Below are positions 35,989-46,723 of a DNA stretch of 64,000 nt, one piece after another. Every line of letters starts with the position of its first letter. Positions within the stretch are counted from its first letter, which is position 1. Location of the stretch: contig OY757010.1 of the NCBI GenBank assembly GCA_963580285.1, forward strand, positions 69,283,659-69,347,658, given 5' to 3'. The notes below the pieces were generated by a model, which searched no databases, was not told where the DNA came from, and was given only the letters and a program-made list of their open reading frames with translations. Origin of the DNA: Lucinisca nassula (lineage: Eukaryota; Mollusca; Bivalvia; Lucinida; Lucinidae). The position numbers and the translations under genes were made by a program.

Positions 35989-36369
35989 ATCCTCTATTTG
36001 TTAATGTAGTTCATACTCCACTTAAACTTGAGTCACGCAACGTCACACGACCACTAAACCATAGTTTTCCACAGTACGATTGAACGCTGATATTATTTTA
36101 CGTCGATGACGTCGTTCTTTTATTAAGAGAGAAACTGTATGTAAATGCGTTTTTGTTTCAATTTTAGCTCTCATATCAGGTTAACCCATTTTGTGTCGGA
36201 AAGCTCAAAATGACTAATTGGCAACAGTGCAGGCCCAGATTAAACGCAGCGTCTGATCACGGCCTACACTGTTTGAAAAAAGTTCAAGCATTTTACTAAT
36301 AAATTTTGAAAAAAAAAAAAGTGGGTGCTCCTCATAAACGCCTCAAGAGTCGGTTTTACTGAGTACCCA

Positions 36370-36700
36370 TAACCTATGTGTTGGAGCAGAAATAAGAAAA
36401 CTAATGTGATGTGTTACAGCTGTAAATTCCAGTTTGGAGCAGAAATAAGAAAATTAATGTAATGTGGTACCGCTGTAAATTCCAGTTTGGAGCAGAAATA
36501 AGAAAATTAATGAAATGTGGTACCGCTGTAAATTCCAGTTTGGAGCAGAAATAAGAAAATTAATGTAATGTGTTACCGCTGTAAATTCCAGTTTGGAGCA
36601 GAAATAAGAAAATTAATGAAATGTGGTACCGCTGTAAATTCCAGTTTGGAGCAGAAATAAGAAAATTAAAATAATGTGATACAGCTGTAAATTCCAGCTT
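36370..36700. repeat. Minisatellite, about 60 bp x 5-6
   Basis: TTTGGAGCAGAAATAAGAAA ... GCTGTAAATTCCAG recurs at about 36,371, 36,434, 36,490, 36,540, 36,593 and 36,646. It is amplified from one arm of an M9 hairpin. Confidence 0.9.
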
Positions 36701-36849
36701 TCTCAATAAAAAGTGGGGTTTGCACAAGTGTCCATTACTCGGACTTGTTAGCGTGATGGTTATTCAGATTTCGATAAATCTCAGTAAAATGACATTTGTT
36801 TCTTATTTATACATACGACTATGTATATCAAGTTCTTCCTGCTATTTTG

Positions 36850-37690
36850 AAGGATCCTATACAAAGCAAAATAATTAAGAAAACGAATTTCATTTTTCTG
36901 CTGTTAAACAGTAATTATCTTCAATTATCATAGCCATTATATGGCTGATTAAAGCACTGGTCCTCTTGTATTTGTCCTCAAATTATACCCCTGGTCCTCT
37001 AGAGGACTTGGTCCTCAGTCCTCTGGTCCTCCAGTAAAAGTACTCAAATTATAGCTTCCCATTTTTTATATTCACATTCTTTGCCCTCATCACTGAGCGA
37101 AAAAAATACTTACAGGGCAAATTTTAAAAGATGAAAATCATTTATAAAAATTGTCGTATGAGAGTCATAACGTTGGACTGACGTTGGTACGACGTTTTTA
37201 AAACAGTATCTTTCCTCTAGGCTTCTGCTATTTGCAAGTTGGCTGAGTGTTCTTTGCCACCACTATCTGACAAAGCAAAATAATTAAGAAAATGAATTTC
37301 ATGTTACTGCTGTTCATCAGAAAAATTAAGTTTATATTTTATATTCACATTCTTTGCCCTCATCACTGAGCGAAAAAAATAGAGGGCAAACTTTAAAAGC
37401 TGAAATTCATTTACACACTGTTCTTCTACAAAGAACAGAACAGCGTTGACGTCACAAACGCGCGTAGAGAACCATGGTTTAGACTGACGTCACTGAAAAT
37501 CACGTAACTCGATGGGTTCATGGAAGTATGATCAACATTGCTTTCTATAGGTTACACTTGAAATATAAAAATTGTCATATGAGAGTCATAACGTTGGACT
37601 GACGTTGGTACGACGTTTTTAAAACAGTATCTTTCCTCTAGGCTTCTGTTAGCAAGTTGGCTGAGTGTTCTTGGCCACCACTATCTGACC
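36850..37690. repeat. Duplicated block of about 400 bp
   Basis: AGCAAAATAATTAAGAAAA (36,857; 37,266), TTGCCCTCATCACTGAGCGA (37,080; 37,352) and GAGTCATAACGTTGGACTGA (37,161; 37,582) recur in the same order. No ORF is shared. Confidence 0.75.
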
Positions 37691-38034
37691 ATAGTGCTTC
37701 TTGCAGTATAAAACCCCGCCCGCCTGGGCATATGTGTCTCTCCTGGAAGAGAAATCAAACCATAAAGCATTGACAACACTGGTTGGTCAATTGTATCTGT
37801 GTGTAGGCCTGAAAACAACGCTGAACCAGAATAAGAATCAAAGTATTTATAGCACTGGTGGGTCGACTGTCCGCTTGAAAGTGCTTCTGAAGTTGACACA
37901 CCCACCAGGCCCACGGAGTATTTTGATGTGTCAAGGAAAGAAATCTGATAATACCTTACTAATTCTACAACCGGAATAGCAAACCTTCTATCGGCAATTA
38001 ACCGGTCACATTAATTATATGCCTAGCACACTGG

Positions 38035-38104
38035 CAAACAGAGTAGACCCAGATCAGATGCCGCGGAATGCAGCGTCTGATCTGGGACTACACTGTTTGC
38101 TTAA
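38035..38104. repeat. Hairpin related to MITE M2/M3 core
   Basis: GCAAACAGAGTAGACCCAGA pairs with TCTGGGACTACACTGTTTGC. A 30-bp direct duplication (TTTATGTAGAACTTGACAC) follows at 38,114-38,165. Confidence 0.8.
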
Positions 38105-38206
38105 AGAGCATAATTTATGTAGAACTTGACACAAATAAAAATTTATGTAGAACTTGACACAAATAAAACAAACCTGACAACCTTGTAATTGGAAATGGAC
38201 CCCTTG

Positions 38207-38436
38207 TCATACATGAGTTGAGATTTTATATCCCCGTCAAGACTTTTTAGGTAATTGCGGAGACGTTTCTTCCGATTTCGTGGGGGATTCACCAGACATT
38301 GAGATGATGACATCTCACGCTTTATCAACCAATGAATCGCTAAGGTTAAGGGACGGCCCGACTCGCACCAGTCCAATGTTCTGTCAGTTACAGCTCTGCG
38401 CGGATTGTATTTCTCCTAGCCCCGATGGGCGGGCAC
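38207..38436 (+). mobile_element. SINE-like family R1 copy, diverged
   Basis: GAGATTTTATATCCCCGTCA ... CCCCGATGGGCGGGC; shorter than consensus. Confidence 0.65.
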
Positions 38437-38540
38437 TTTGAAATATGGTAACTTCGCCGAATGGTTCAGATTATATTATAGTTTTCTGCTTAGTATAGCC
38501 TTTATGTTTACGAACATTTCTTTTATGTATGTTTCTGAGG

Positions 38541-38815
38541 CCCCGCCAATCGGAGTTTGGAGAAATGGATCGGGTTGCATGGTGCTGAAAACTACCGCAT
38601 ATGAGTACTGATAAACCGCTCATTATGTCTAGGTCTGCCCAGACAAAGTGGTGCTTGTCGGACCGTGGTCTCTGCATATAAACCCTATGGGGTTATTTGG
38701 GCAGTAGTTCTTGAGATGTCATTTAATCTCAATGTCGGGGAAAAAGTCCCACAGATTTGGAAGCAACGTCTCCAAAATGAACGAAATAATGTTTCCGAGG
38801 ACGTAAAGCTTCAAT
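38541..38815 (-). mobile_element. SINE-like family R1 copy
   Basis: CCCCGCCAATCGGAGTTTGG ... GACGTAAAGCTTCAA; diverged. Confidence 0.7.
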
Positions 38816-39002
38816 GTTTCTGCATACCATAACTTTTTGGATTATGCAAATTGAAATCATGCTAACTGATACGAACATTTTCTTTTTTTACATGCTCAAA
38901 CATATAGGACGGAAAATTCAAAATAAAACTACTGTCCGCACGATCCGTCTTTTTCGTTCGGGTCGACATTGTTCAAAGTCCACAGTATTTTATTGTCGAT
39001 AG

Positions 39003-39305
39003 CCCCTGCCCATCGGGGCTTGAAGAAAGAAGATGAGCTACACGATGCTTCCATGCAGAGCTGAAACCGACCCACACATGAGTACTGGTAAACCGCTTAG
39101 AAGATCTAAGCCTGCCCAGGCAATTGGGTGCGAGTCGGCCCGTCCATGCTTATAAACCCTGTTGGTTTCATAGGTCGGCAGGGCTTGAGATGTCATTTCA
39201 TCTCAATGTCGGGTAAAAGTCCCACAGAATTGGAAGTAGCATCTCCAAAATGACCTTTACAGTATTGACGCTGACGTTAAACTTGAAATCAAACAAACAA
39301 AACAA
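39003..39305 (-). mobile_element. SINE-like family R1 copy
   Basis: CCCTGCCCATCGGGGCTTGA ... GAAATCAAACAAACAAAACA. Confidence 0.8.
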
Positions 39306-39426
39306 ATGAACAAATTTAATTGTCGAATTCTACTCTTCCGTATATCAGATTTGACCAATAAAACGTTGAACTTGCCATGCTATAGATTTTGATTGATCAG
39401 AAAATGATTGATCACGAAGAATGTAG

Positions 39427-40700
39427 GACAAAACGTCCCATGGACAAAACATCTCATGCCATTTTTGAACAGGTGGACAAAACATCCCACGTCATTTTTT
39501 CAGGGTGCACAAAATGTCCCACATCTTTTTTTCAGGGCGGACAAAATGTCCCACACGATTTTGACAAGGTGGACAAAACGTCCCATGCTATTTCCACAGG
39601 GTGGACAAAACGTACCATATTTTGCTATAACTTAACACAAAATGTTGGAAGTGATAATATCTCGAGCGAGTTCGACTTTCAAGGTAATTGTCTCAAGGTC
39701 AAAGTCATTGTTGCTACTTTAATAAAAACTTTGTCATCGCACTAGTGCCTATAGTTTTTGATAGATTTTAATATATCTTTACACAACTTTGCAAATGATA
39801 TCTCAACCGAGTTCGACTTTCAAGGTCATGGCCTTTAGGTCAAGGTCACTGTGGCATTTTTTAGAAAAACTTTTGCAATCACTCAATAACTTCACACAGA
39901 TGTTGGTTTTGATAATATCTCGAGCGAATTTGTCTTTCAGCCTCCTGGGGTCAAGGTCACTGTGGCTATTTTTAGGAAAACTTTGTTACCGCTCTAGTTC
40001 CTACATTTACCAATATATTTTATTATAACTTCACACAAATTCTGGGTATGATAATATCCCAAGCAAGTTCTACTTTCAGGGTTCTGAGGTCAAGGTCAAC
40101 GTCACTGTGGATATTTTTAGGAAAAGTTTGTCATTGCTCTAGCGATTACATTTTTTGATGAATTTTGCTATAACTTTACACGAATGTTGGAAATGATAAG
40201 CCAGTTCAACTTTGGGGCCCTGGGCTGAAGGTCAATGTCCCTATGGCTATTTTTAGAAAAAAAAAACATTGTCATCGCTCTAGAGCCTACTTTAATTGAT
40301 AGATTTTAATAAAACTTCACACCAATGCTGCAAATGATAGCATCTCAAGCAAGTTGGAATTTTACCAGTTCAGTGTTTTCCAATATCATTTCAACAAACA
40401 AAAAATAGTTATTTATTAGATAGATTGGTCAATTCCTTTTTATTAAGTATAAAGATTCCCTTTAAGAGAATTAAACTCTACCTGCTAATTGAATATGGGA
40501 TGTTTTGTCCAACCTGTCGAAATAGCAAGGGACATTTTGTCCATCCTGTCAAAATCATGTGGGACATTTTGTCCACCCTGAAAAAAATATGTGGGACGTT
40601 TTGTCCACCCTGAAAAAATGATATGGAACATTTTGTCCACCTGGTCAAAATGGCATGGGACATTTTGTTTTGTCCATGGAATGTTTTGACCGGTTTCCCG
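39427..40700. mobile_element. Foldback element: 200-bp inverted arms around a tandem array
   Basis: The left arm (39,427-39,633) and right arm (40,485-40,700) are collinear inverted repeats, each made of about six roughly 33-38-bp units such as GTGGACAAAATGTCCCACAT. The loop (39,640-40,340) is five copies of a 135-bp repeat (GATAATATCTCGAGCGAGTT; AAGGTCAAGGTCACTGTGGC). ORFs (VDKTSHAIF) are repeat translations. Confidence 0.85.
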
Positions 40701-40805
40701 TCACTAAACCAATCTTTGTCCAGTTTTCGAAACTGTCGAATTTGACAAAAGATTGATCCAAAAATTCTGTTGATCAAATTCGCGTAGACATTGGGTTTTA
40801 ACAAG

Positions 40806-41106
40806 CCCCCTCCCATAGGGGCTTGAAGAAATATATGGGCTGCATGATGCTTCCAAGCAGAGCTGAATCAGGCCCGCACACTAGTACTGGTAAAGCGCTT
40901 AGAAGATCTAAGCCTGTCCAGGAACCGCGGTGCAAGGCGGACGGTCCATACTAATAAACCCTATTGGTTTCATTGTGCGACAGGGCTTGAGAAGTCATTT
41001 CATGTCAATGTCGGGTAAAAGTCCCACAAAATTGGAAGCAACGTCTCCAAAATGACCTTTACAGTGTTGACGGGGACGTTAAACCTCAAATCAAACAAAC
41101 AAACAA
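40806..41106 (-). mobile_element. SINE-like family R1 copy
   Basis: Complete; tail CAAACAAACAAACAAAC. Confidence 0.85.
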
Positions 41107-41114
41107 ACGTTGAG

Positions 41115-41345
41115 TTAACCATTTTTGTACCAAATGGAATCTTCCTCCTTATATATAGCAGGAGTCCATTTCGAAATTTAGGGGTGTAAGTTTGTGTTTT
41201 CTTCAAAATTTATTTGGGAAGTGGCTTAACTTTTAGCAAACAGTGGAGGCCCTGATCAGATGCCACATTCTGTGGCGTATGATCTGGGCCTGCACTGTTT
41301 GCCAGGGTACCCATTTTGGGGTTTCTGGTACTAGATGGGTTGAAT
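41115..41345 (+). mobile_element. MITE family M2
   Basis: TTAACCATTTTTGTACCAAA to CTAGATGGGTTGA, abutting the R1 tail. Confidence 0.7.
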
Positions 41346-41419
41346 CTAACAGTGTCAGTGTGTTGGATTTGACAAAGATTGGGCATGGACACGGCCTTCA
41401 CCATTGTTTCCGTTCTTAC

Positions 41420-41540
41420 TTGAGTTGCATGTTACATTCATTGCATTGTAGCAGAAGGTATGGTAAGGTTTATTGCCAGCTTCTATCCTCTCCGTAGCAT
41501 ACACAGGCGTATCACAGATCGCACACTTTTCACCACCACC
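41420..41540 (-). CDS. LIM zinc-finger exon with apparent 1-base deletion
   Basis: The acceptor TTTTTCAG opens frame GGGEKCAICDTPVYATERIE, followed by AGNKPYHTFCY. This is C-x2-C-x17-H-x2-C, the first LIM zinc finger. After codon TAC the frame breaks. Restoring one base near 41,446-41,447 gives C-x2-C-x2-C spacing (CNECNMQL), as in LIM domains, ending at a good donor AA|GTAAGA. It is either an assembly indel, an allele or a decayed exon. It may be a downstream exon of the C2-PDZ-DH-PH gene or belong to another gene; phase 0 does not match the phase-1 end of 43,952, so at least one exon would lie between. Confidence 0.6.
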
Positions 41541-41977
41541 CTGAAAAATGATAAATAGAATCTTACACTTGTGGTCATTTCATGTGAAATTTATGAATCT
41601 CGACGAAGGCTCGTTTCACAGATTTCATATGGAATAACCACTCGTGCAAGATCCTCTATGTATTTTTTACCGTTCACTGAAGTAAACATGTACAACAGTG
41701 CGGATTACCAAATCTGTGAAGGGCAGTCTCATCAGGATCTACACCCTCCGCCAGCTGTGTCAACGACTTGGACAAAACACTTTCTATCAGAATTGATGCT
41801 CAGAATATCAAAGTTATGTTGCTTCTATCCTAGCTTGATAGTCGCTAGCTTGGCCATTTTTTGATGTTTTCTTTTCGGAATTATTTTGTTTCTAAGCACA
41901 TTTGGGACCATTCTGAGACATTCGAAAAAAAATCTCGTATAGGCTGTTCAGACTAAGAGTAGTCTGAAAATGCCAGC

Positions 41978-41999
41978 CAACCGCAAGATCTTGCGGTTG
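41978..41999. repeat. 20-bp perfect palindrome
   Basis: AACCGCAAGATCTTGCGGTT. Confidence 0.9.
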
Positions 42000-42239
42000 A
42001 CATCCAATCATTAATCAGGCATTTTCGGTTAATTAGCCCAGCTATTTGGCTGAAATTTTATGTACAATTGCACCATTTATTAATTATGTAAGTAAAAGGA
42101 ATTTTTCGTTCGCGAACAAACACATTATGATGGTTTATTAATGAATTAGCCAAATTGTAGCTGTCTGAACATCAAATCAGCCACGGCTTGTCGGAATTCT
42201 GGAGGATTTGTTTTGCAAAATACAAAATTTAGTGGCATC

Positions 42240-42432
42240 CATGGATAGGTAATAAAATGACGTTTCAAAGGGCTCCGTTACGTTGCCCTATCTTTTCTGG
42301 CGAAAGAATGTGCACTGTACTGGTTAACCGCTTACGTATAAGCCTGCCCAGGAAAGTGTTGATAGGTAAACTGAACGGCTCAAAAATGACCTAAATAGTG
42401 TTGACTGGGCCGTTAAACTCCAATACAAACAA
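42240..42432 (-). mobile_element. Family R10 (short R1 relative)
   Basis: GTGCACTGTACTGGTTAACC ... GACTGGGCCGTTAAACTCCA with a CAAACAAACAA tail. Other copies are at 54,615-54,740 and 61,165-61,262. Confidence 0.7.
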
Positions 42433-42509
42433 ACAACGTTGCCCTATCTATTAGCATTTCATATTTACAGCAAAAATGAGCGAAAAGGGGGAAATCATCA
42501 ACGTTTTTC

Positions 42510-43445
42510 AGTATCCTACTGGTGCATCACCGAATCCAATGCCTGTTCTTGGTATCCTACTGGTGCAGAACGGTATTCAAGGCCTGATCCTGGTATCCTA
42601 CTGGTGCAGTATGGTATCCAAGGCCTGATCCTGGTATCATACTGGTGCAACACCGTATCCAATGCCTGATCTTGGTATCCTACTGGTGCAGTACGGTATT
42701 CAAGGCCTGATCCTGGTATCCTACAGGTGCGGTATGGTATACAAGACCTGAACCCGGTATCATACTGGTGCAAAACGGGATCCAAGGCCTGAACCCGGTA
42801 TCCAACTAGTGCAACACGGTATCCAAGGCCTGCTCCTTATATCCTACTGGCGCAGCATGGTATCCAAGGCCTGACCCTGGTATACGTTTGGTGCAGCACG
42901 GTAGCCTAGACCTGGTCCTGGTATCTTTACGGTGCAGCAAGGTATCCCCGGCCTGACCCTGGTATAAAAGTGGTGCAGCACAGTATCCCAGGCTTGATCC
43001 TGGAATCCTATTGGTGCAGTACGGTATCTAAGGAACGATATCTAAGGCCAAACCTTTGTATCCAGGTCATCCTGGCATCATACATGTCCAGTACTGTATC
43101 CCAGGCCTGATACTTGCAGCCAACTGGTGCAGTATGGTACCCAAAGCCTTATTCTGGAACCTAACTGATTCAGCACTGTATCCCTTGCCTGCTCCTTATC
43201 CTTATATCCTACTGGAGTAACATACTCTCCCAGGCCTGATCCTAGTATCCTATGGTTGCAGCATACTCTCCCAGGCCTGATCCTTGTATCCTACGGGTGC
43301 AGCATGCTCTCCCAGGCCTGATCCTTGTATCTTTAGGGTGCAGCATGCTCTCCCAGACATGATCCTAGTATCCTACGGTTGCAGCATGATCTCCCAGACC
43401 GGATCTTGGTATCCTACGGGTGAAGCATGCTCTCCCAGGCCTGTA
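42510..43445. repeat. Minisatellite, about 41 bp x about 22
   Basis: GGTATCCTACTGGTGCAGTA plus GGCCTGATCCT is repeated with rising divergence toward 43,400. It lies in the gap between the PH exon (43,952) and the LIM exon (41,540). Confidence 0.92.
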
Positions 43446-43589
43446 AAAGACAGTTCGAATACCTGGGTTTTTTGTTAACAAGAACTCGACCAAAGGCTGT
43501 GTTGCCCCTCTGAATGCCTTATAAAGAGCCATCTCATCTGGATCTACAGTATTTGACAGACTGTGAAAGATCTTGATTAAAATCCGTGA

Positions 43590-43860
43590 AATGAACATCC
43601 CATTAAACCCCACTTTATATAGAGAAAACTGGGGGTTTTGCGGGTATACATTAGTTTTCTTATTTCTGCTCCAAGCCACAAGTTGTGGGTACTTGTTAAT
43701 CAATGAGGCAGTTCTAACAAGAACCTACAACCTAGGTTGCAGTGTAAATAAGAAAAATATCACAGATTTTCATCAGAAAAGTAGTCATTTTAGAGCTGTG
43801 AAAAAATGCACTATGTCCCACAGGTGTATTATCGTAATGTATTGACAACAAAAATAGGCA
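43590..43860. mobile_element. Hairpin MITE family M9
   Basis: AACCCCACTTTATATAGAGA ... stem GTGGGTACTTGTTA with AACAAGAACCTACAAC; intronic. Confidence 0.7.
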
Positions 43861-43951
43861 TGTCCTTATTCAGGAGACAGTAGTCAACTACAGATAGTCA
43901 GGTTTGTATGAGTTTAGCACCAAAAAAACTGCTTTAAGTTAGAGCACTTAC

Positions 43952-44056
43952 TTTGCTTTCTTGTGGCATAAATGCCTGCCAAATCTCTTAATAACGAGGG
44001 TTCTTGAAGTACCCCAAGATAGCCATCCTTCTCTTTCCTAGTTTGTAAGAGAATGT
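43952..44056 (-). CDS. RhoGEF exon 13: PH domain, strands 3-4
   Basis: This exon is 105 nt. The acceptor CTTCACTCCACACAG is followed by AC completing Asp, then ILLQTRKEKDGYLGVLQEPS and LLRDLAGIYATRKQ, with a strong GTAAGT donor in phase 1. It is separated from the previous exon by only 67 nt. The remainder of the PH domain (last strands and C-terminal helix) should follow downstream, but no exon with two leading bases was found before 41,540. Confidence 0.75.
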
Positions 44057-44123
44057 CTGTGTGGAGTGAAGAGGATATAGTGTAGTTTAATGCACTGCTG
44101 TCAATCCCACTTAAACATGTCAC

Positions 44124-44166
44124 CAGAAAATATTACATGGCGATCATCTTGACACAGCTGGAAAAC
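44124..44166 (-). CDS. RhoGEF exon 12: PH domain microexon
   Basis: This exon is 43 nt. The acceptor TTTATTGCAG is followed by VFQLCQDDRHVIFS plus one base, with a GTGACA donor (weak consensus). The D-R-H-V-I-F-S-D-I-L-L reading across the next junction is the usual PH strand 2-3 pattern of DH-PH proteins. Phase 0 in and phase 1 out match both neighbours. Confidence 0.65.
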
Positions 44167-44269
44167 CTGCAATAAAGAACCACTTAAACATGTCACCAGA
44201 AAATGAAGAACAATCTATTGACATCTAACCATAGCAACATATAAGATGTGTAGTTTGTGATAACTGAAT

Positions 44270-44570
44270 GATAGTTTTCCTTATTTCTCCATATAAAACC
44301 TATGTTGCGAGTATTCATTAGACTTTGATTTTTGATTTTGGTTTTACGGCCCTTTTAAGATTTTTTCACTCATATTGAGCTGATTGTTAATCAGGTGGGC
44401 GAAAAACAGGCTACCCGGAGAAAAACCACCTGGCCTTCCGTTGCAAAACTTGGTGTCTCACATGTGATCCGAGCCATGGATTGAGGCAGTTCTAATGAAT
44501 ACCCACAACATAGGTTTTTATGGAGAATTGACCAAAGCTATCCTTCAGTTATCACAAAATACCGACCATA
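44270..44570. mobile_element. M9 hairpin split by a SINE A fragment
   Basis: The hairpin arms TATGTTGCGAGTATTCATTA (44,301) and TCTAATGAATACCCACAACA (44,490) are separated by SINE A sequence (about 44,323-44,479). Confidence 0.75.
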
Positions 44571-45343
44571 TCTGTTGCTATGTACTACATACATAAAAAT
44601 ATTTTTTTACAACACTGCTTGTAAAGAAAATATTGCAATATGAAATGCAAGAACTAATTATTTTTCTCCACAAGCCTTTAAACTTGCCATGGTATCATAT
44701 CATTTTAACAGCTGGTATGACACAATTCTAACAAATACCCAAACAGCATGTATTTATGAAGAACTTTGATTCTCAAATTTTAATTAATCATCATGAATTT
44801 ATCATCATGAAATAACCTATCTATTTGTCAGACACCTTAAGAATGTTTATAAGTTGTAAAATAATTAAATTACAAAACATCTTGTTCAATTTAACATTTT
44901 AGCTTTTCCAAAATAAAAGTGAAGGCAACGACCAGGAATCGATACAATTTACTACCCACACCTCCCATCAGAGATACAAATGGAAAGAAACGCGGACACA
45001 AAAATAAATAAACCCTATTGGAAACAAGTTACTATTGGAAAGCCAAAAAGACTGCTTTACCTTTCCCACAAAATGGCCAAATGGCTATCCAAAATGAATC
45101 TATTTAAGTGAAACACATTCAAAGATGAACTATAACAAAGATCAACCATGACAGAAGAACCACCTTGGAATGGTCAGTAAAGCGTATTTCACTAGGGGTC
45201 GGGGGTGGTAAACTATAACAAAGATAAACCCTGACAGAAAACCACAAGTGCTGTAACCCAATCAAACAAAGATAGCCTGCAATGCAAAGGCCTTTCTTTT
45301 TGAACAAAAGAAAACAAAAACAATTCAAACTTAGAACACCTAC

Positions 45344-45666
45344 CGGCATAGTTGGTGGAACTATGAGTCTGTCTTGTTTTTTCATCATCTTAACATCTAC
45401 TGTTCTGGACGCCTGTATGGAGCATGTAGATGATGAAGAAGCCGTCTGCTTTGACGTTGAACTACTACCGCTACAGCTGCAATACCTAGATGCCGAAGAT
45501 GCTGTCTGCTTTGTCCTTGAACTACTACCGCTACAACTGCTGGAGGACCCGGATTTCATACTACTTTCTGTGAAACTTGCCTTGCTCTCGCGAGATGCCA
45601 GGGATGACACACTGTCGACACGTTCACAGCTGTAGTTGGTTATGTTGTTAGCACATTCTTGTAAAC
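45344..45666 (-). CDS. RhoGEF exon 11: DH last helix, Ser-rich linker, PH start
   Basis: This exon is 323 nt. The acceptor TATTTAAG is followed by two leading bases, then LQECANNITNYSCERVDSVS, completing the last DH helix. A Ser/Thr/Cys-rich low-complexity stretch follows with a repeated pattern (SCSGSSS-x2-KQTASS, twice), then KMMKKQDRLIVPPTMP, which looks like the approach to PH strand 1. The Ser-rich region comes from a roughly 60-nt tandem duplication. The opposite-strand ORF over this region is a shadow. Confidence 0.75.
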
Positions 45667-45679
45667 CTTAAATAACCAT

Positions 45680-45960
45680 AGCAACAGATAAGTTAGTATG
45701 CTGTGATAATTGAAGGATAGTTTTTGTCATTGCTCCATAAAAACCTATGTTGTGGGTATTCATTAGAACCGCCTCGACTGGGTGGTTCTAATGAATGCCA
45801 ATGGCTCGGGTCACTTGTGAGACGCCAAGTTCTGCAACAGAAGGTCAGGTGATTTTTCTCTGGGTCCTCCAGTTTTCGACCACCTCTGAATAACGATCGG
45901 CTCAATATGAGTGAAATAATCCTTAAAGGGCTGTAAAACCAAAATAAAAAAACCAAAAAA
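45680..45960. mobile_element. M9 hairpin with SINE A fragment inserted
   Basis: A hairpin at 45,745-45,798 (GTATTCATTAGAACCGCCTC) is followed by reverse-oriented SINE A (45,801-45,957), upstream of the DH/linker exon. Confidence 0.7.
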
Positions 45961-46511
45961 ATCTATGTATTTGTGTTTTCTACACCCAAAGTTTCTATAG
46001 GATACCAGCCTTCTATAGTTAGAGATCCCCTTTGGAATGTTATCTACCACTTTTGAACAGTCCCAAAGGTGTTCTGAATGCATGAATTTTACTGTATTCT
46101 TCTACAGGAACAGATGAGGGTCATGTTATAAATATTTCACTCAGAACTCAACCTAGCCTTGAAATTTGTCCAACTCATCACAAAAACACGCCTATATAAT
46201 TCTGAACACCTTGAACCCCACTTTTATAAAGTAAAACTTGGGTTTACAGGGGTAAAACATTTTTCTTATTTCTGCTCTAAAATATAGATTGTGGGGCGGT
46301 TCTTAGGAGCACACACAGTATATATTTTGAGAAGAAATAAGACAATATCACAGTTTTTCATCTAAAAATTTTCTTTTTTCGGTGGTAAAGTTTACAGTGT
46401 ATTTGTATAGGCATGTTTTCAAATATACATTTATATGAGCCAGCATACCTTGACACTGTAACATTTTAGCAAGCTAATTTCTGTATTTGAGTATGAGAGA
46501 AGTAGTAATGG

Positions 46512-46723
46512 TTAACCCTTATCCTGCTGAATATTTGAATTAGCCACCCCATTTCTGACTATCAGCCAATCAGAAAACATGATATAACGTTTTCATTCAA
46601 ATTCGCAAACTGAATGACAAAAAGTGTAGATCCTGATCAGACAGCTTCTTCAGAAGCCATCTGATCAAGGTTTACACTGTTTGTAAAGGTTGGGGTTGTC
46701 GTGAATAGGAGGATAGGGGTTAA
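46512..46723. mobile_element. MITE family M3, TTAA at both ends
   Basis: TTAACCCTTATCCTGCTGAA to AGGATAGGGGTTAA. Confidence 0.85.

Noticed and set aside
36690..36770. Minus-strand NGHLCKPHF resembling the end of a LIM domain
   Set aside because: The spacing to the first finger is too short, there is an upstream stop, and the sequence belongs to the M9 repeat arm.
37690..37730. TATA-like GTATAAAACC as a promoter
   Set aside because: No downstream open frame or first exon could be supported.
41700..41860. Minus-strand frame FDILSINSDRKCFVQVVDTA as a possible missing PH strand
   Set aside because: It reads like PH strands, but no acceptor gives the required phase, the pyrimidine tract is poor, and it runs into a dispersed repeat with a stop.
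45282..45635. Plus-strand 117-codon ORF
   Set aside because: Opposite-strand shadow of the RhoGEF Ser-rich exon, which has splice sites and phase support.
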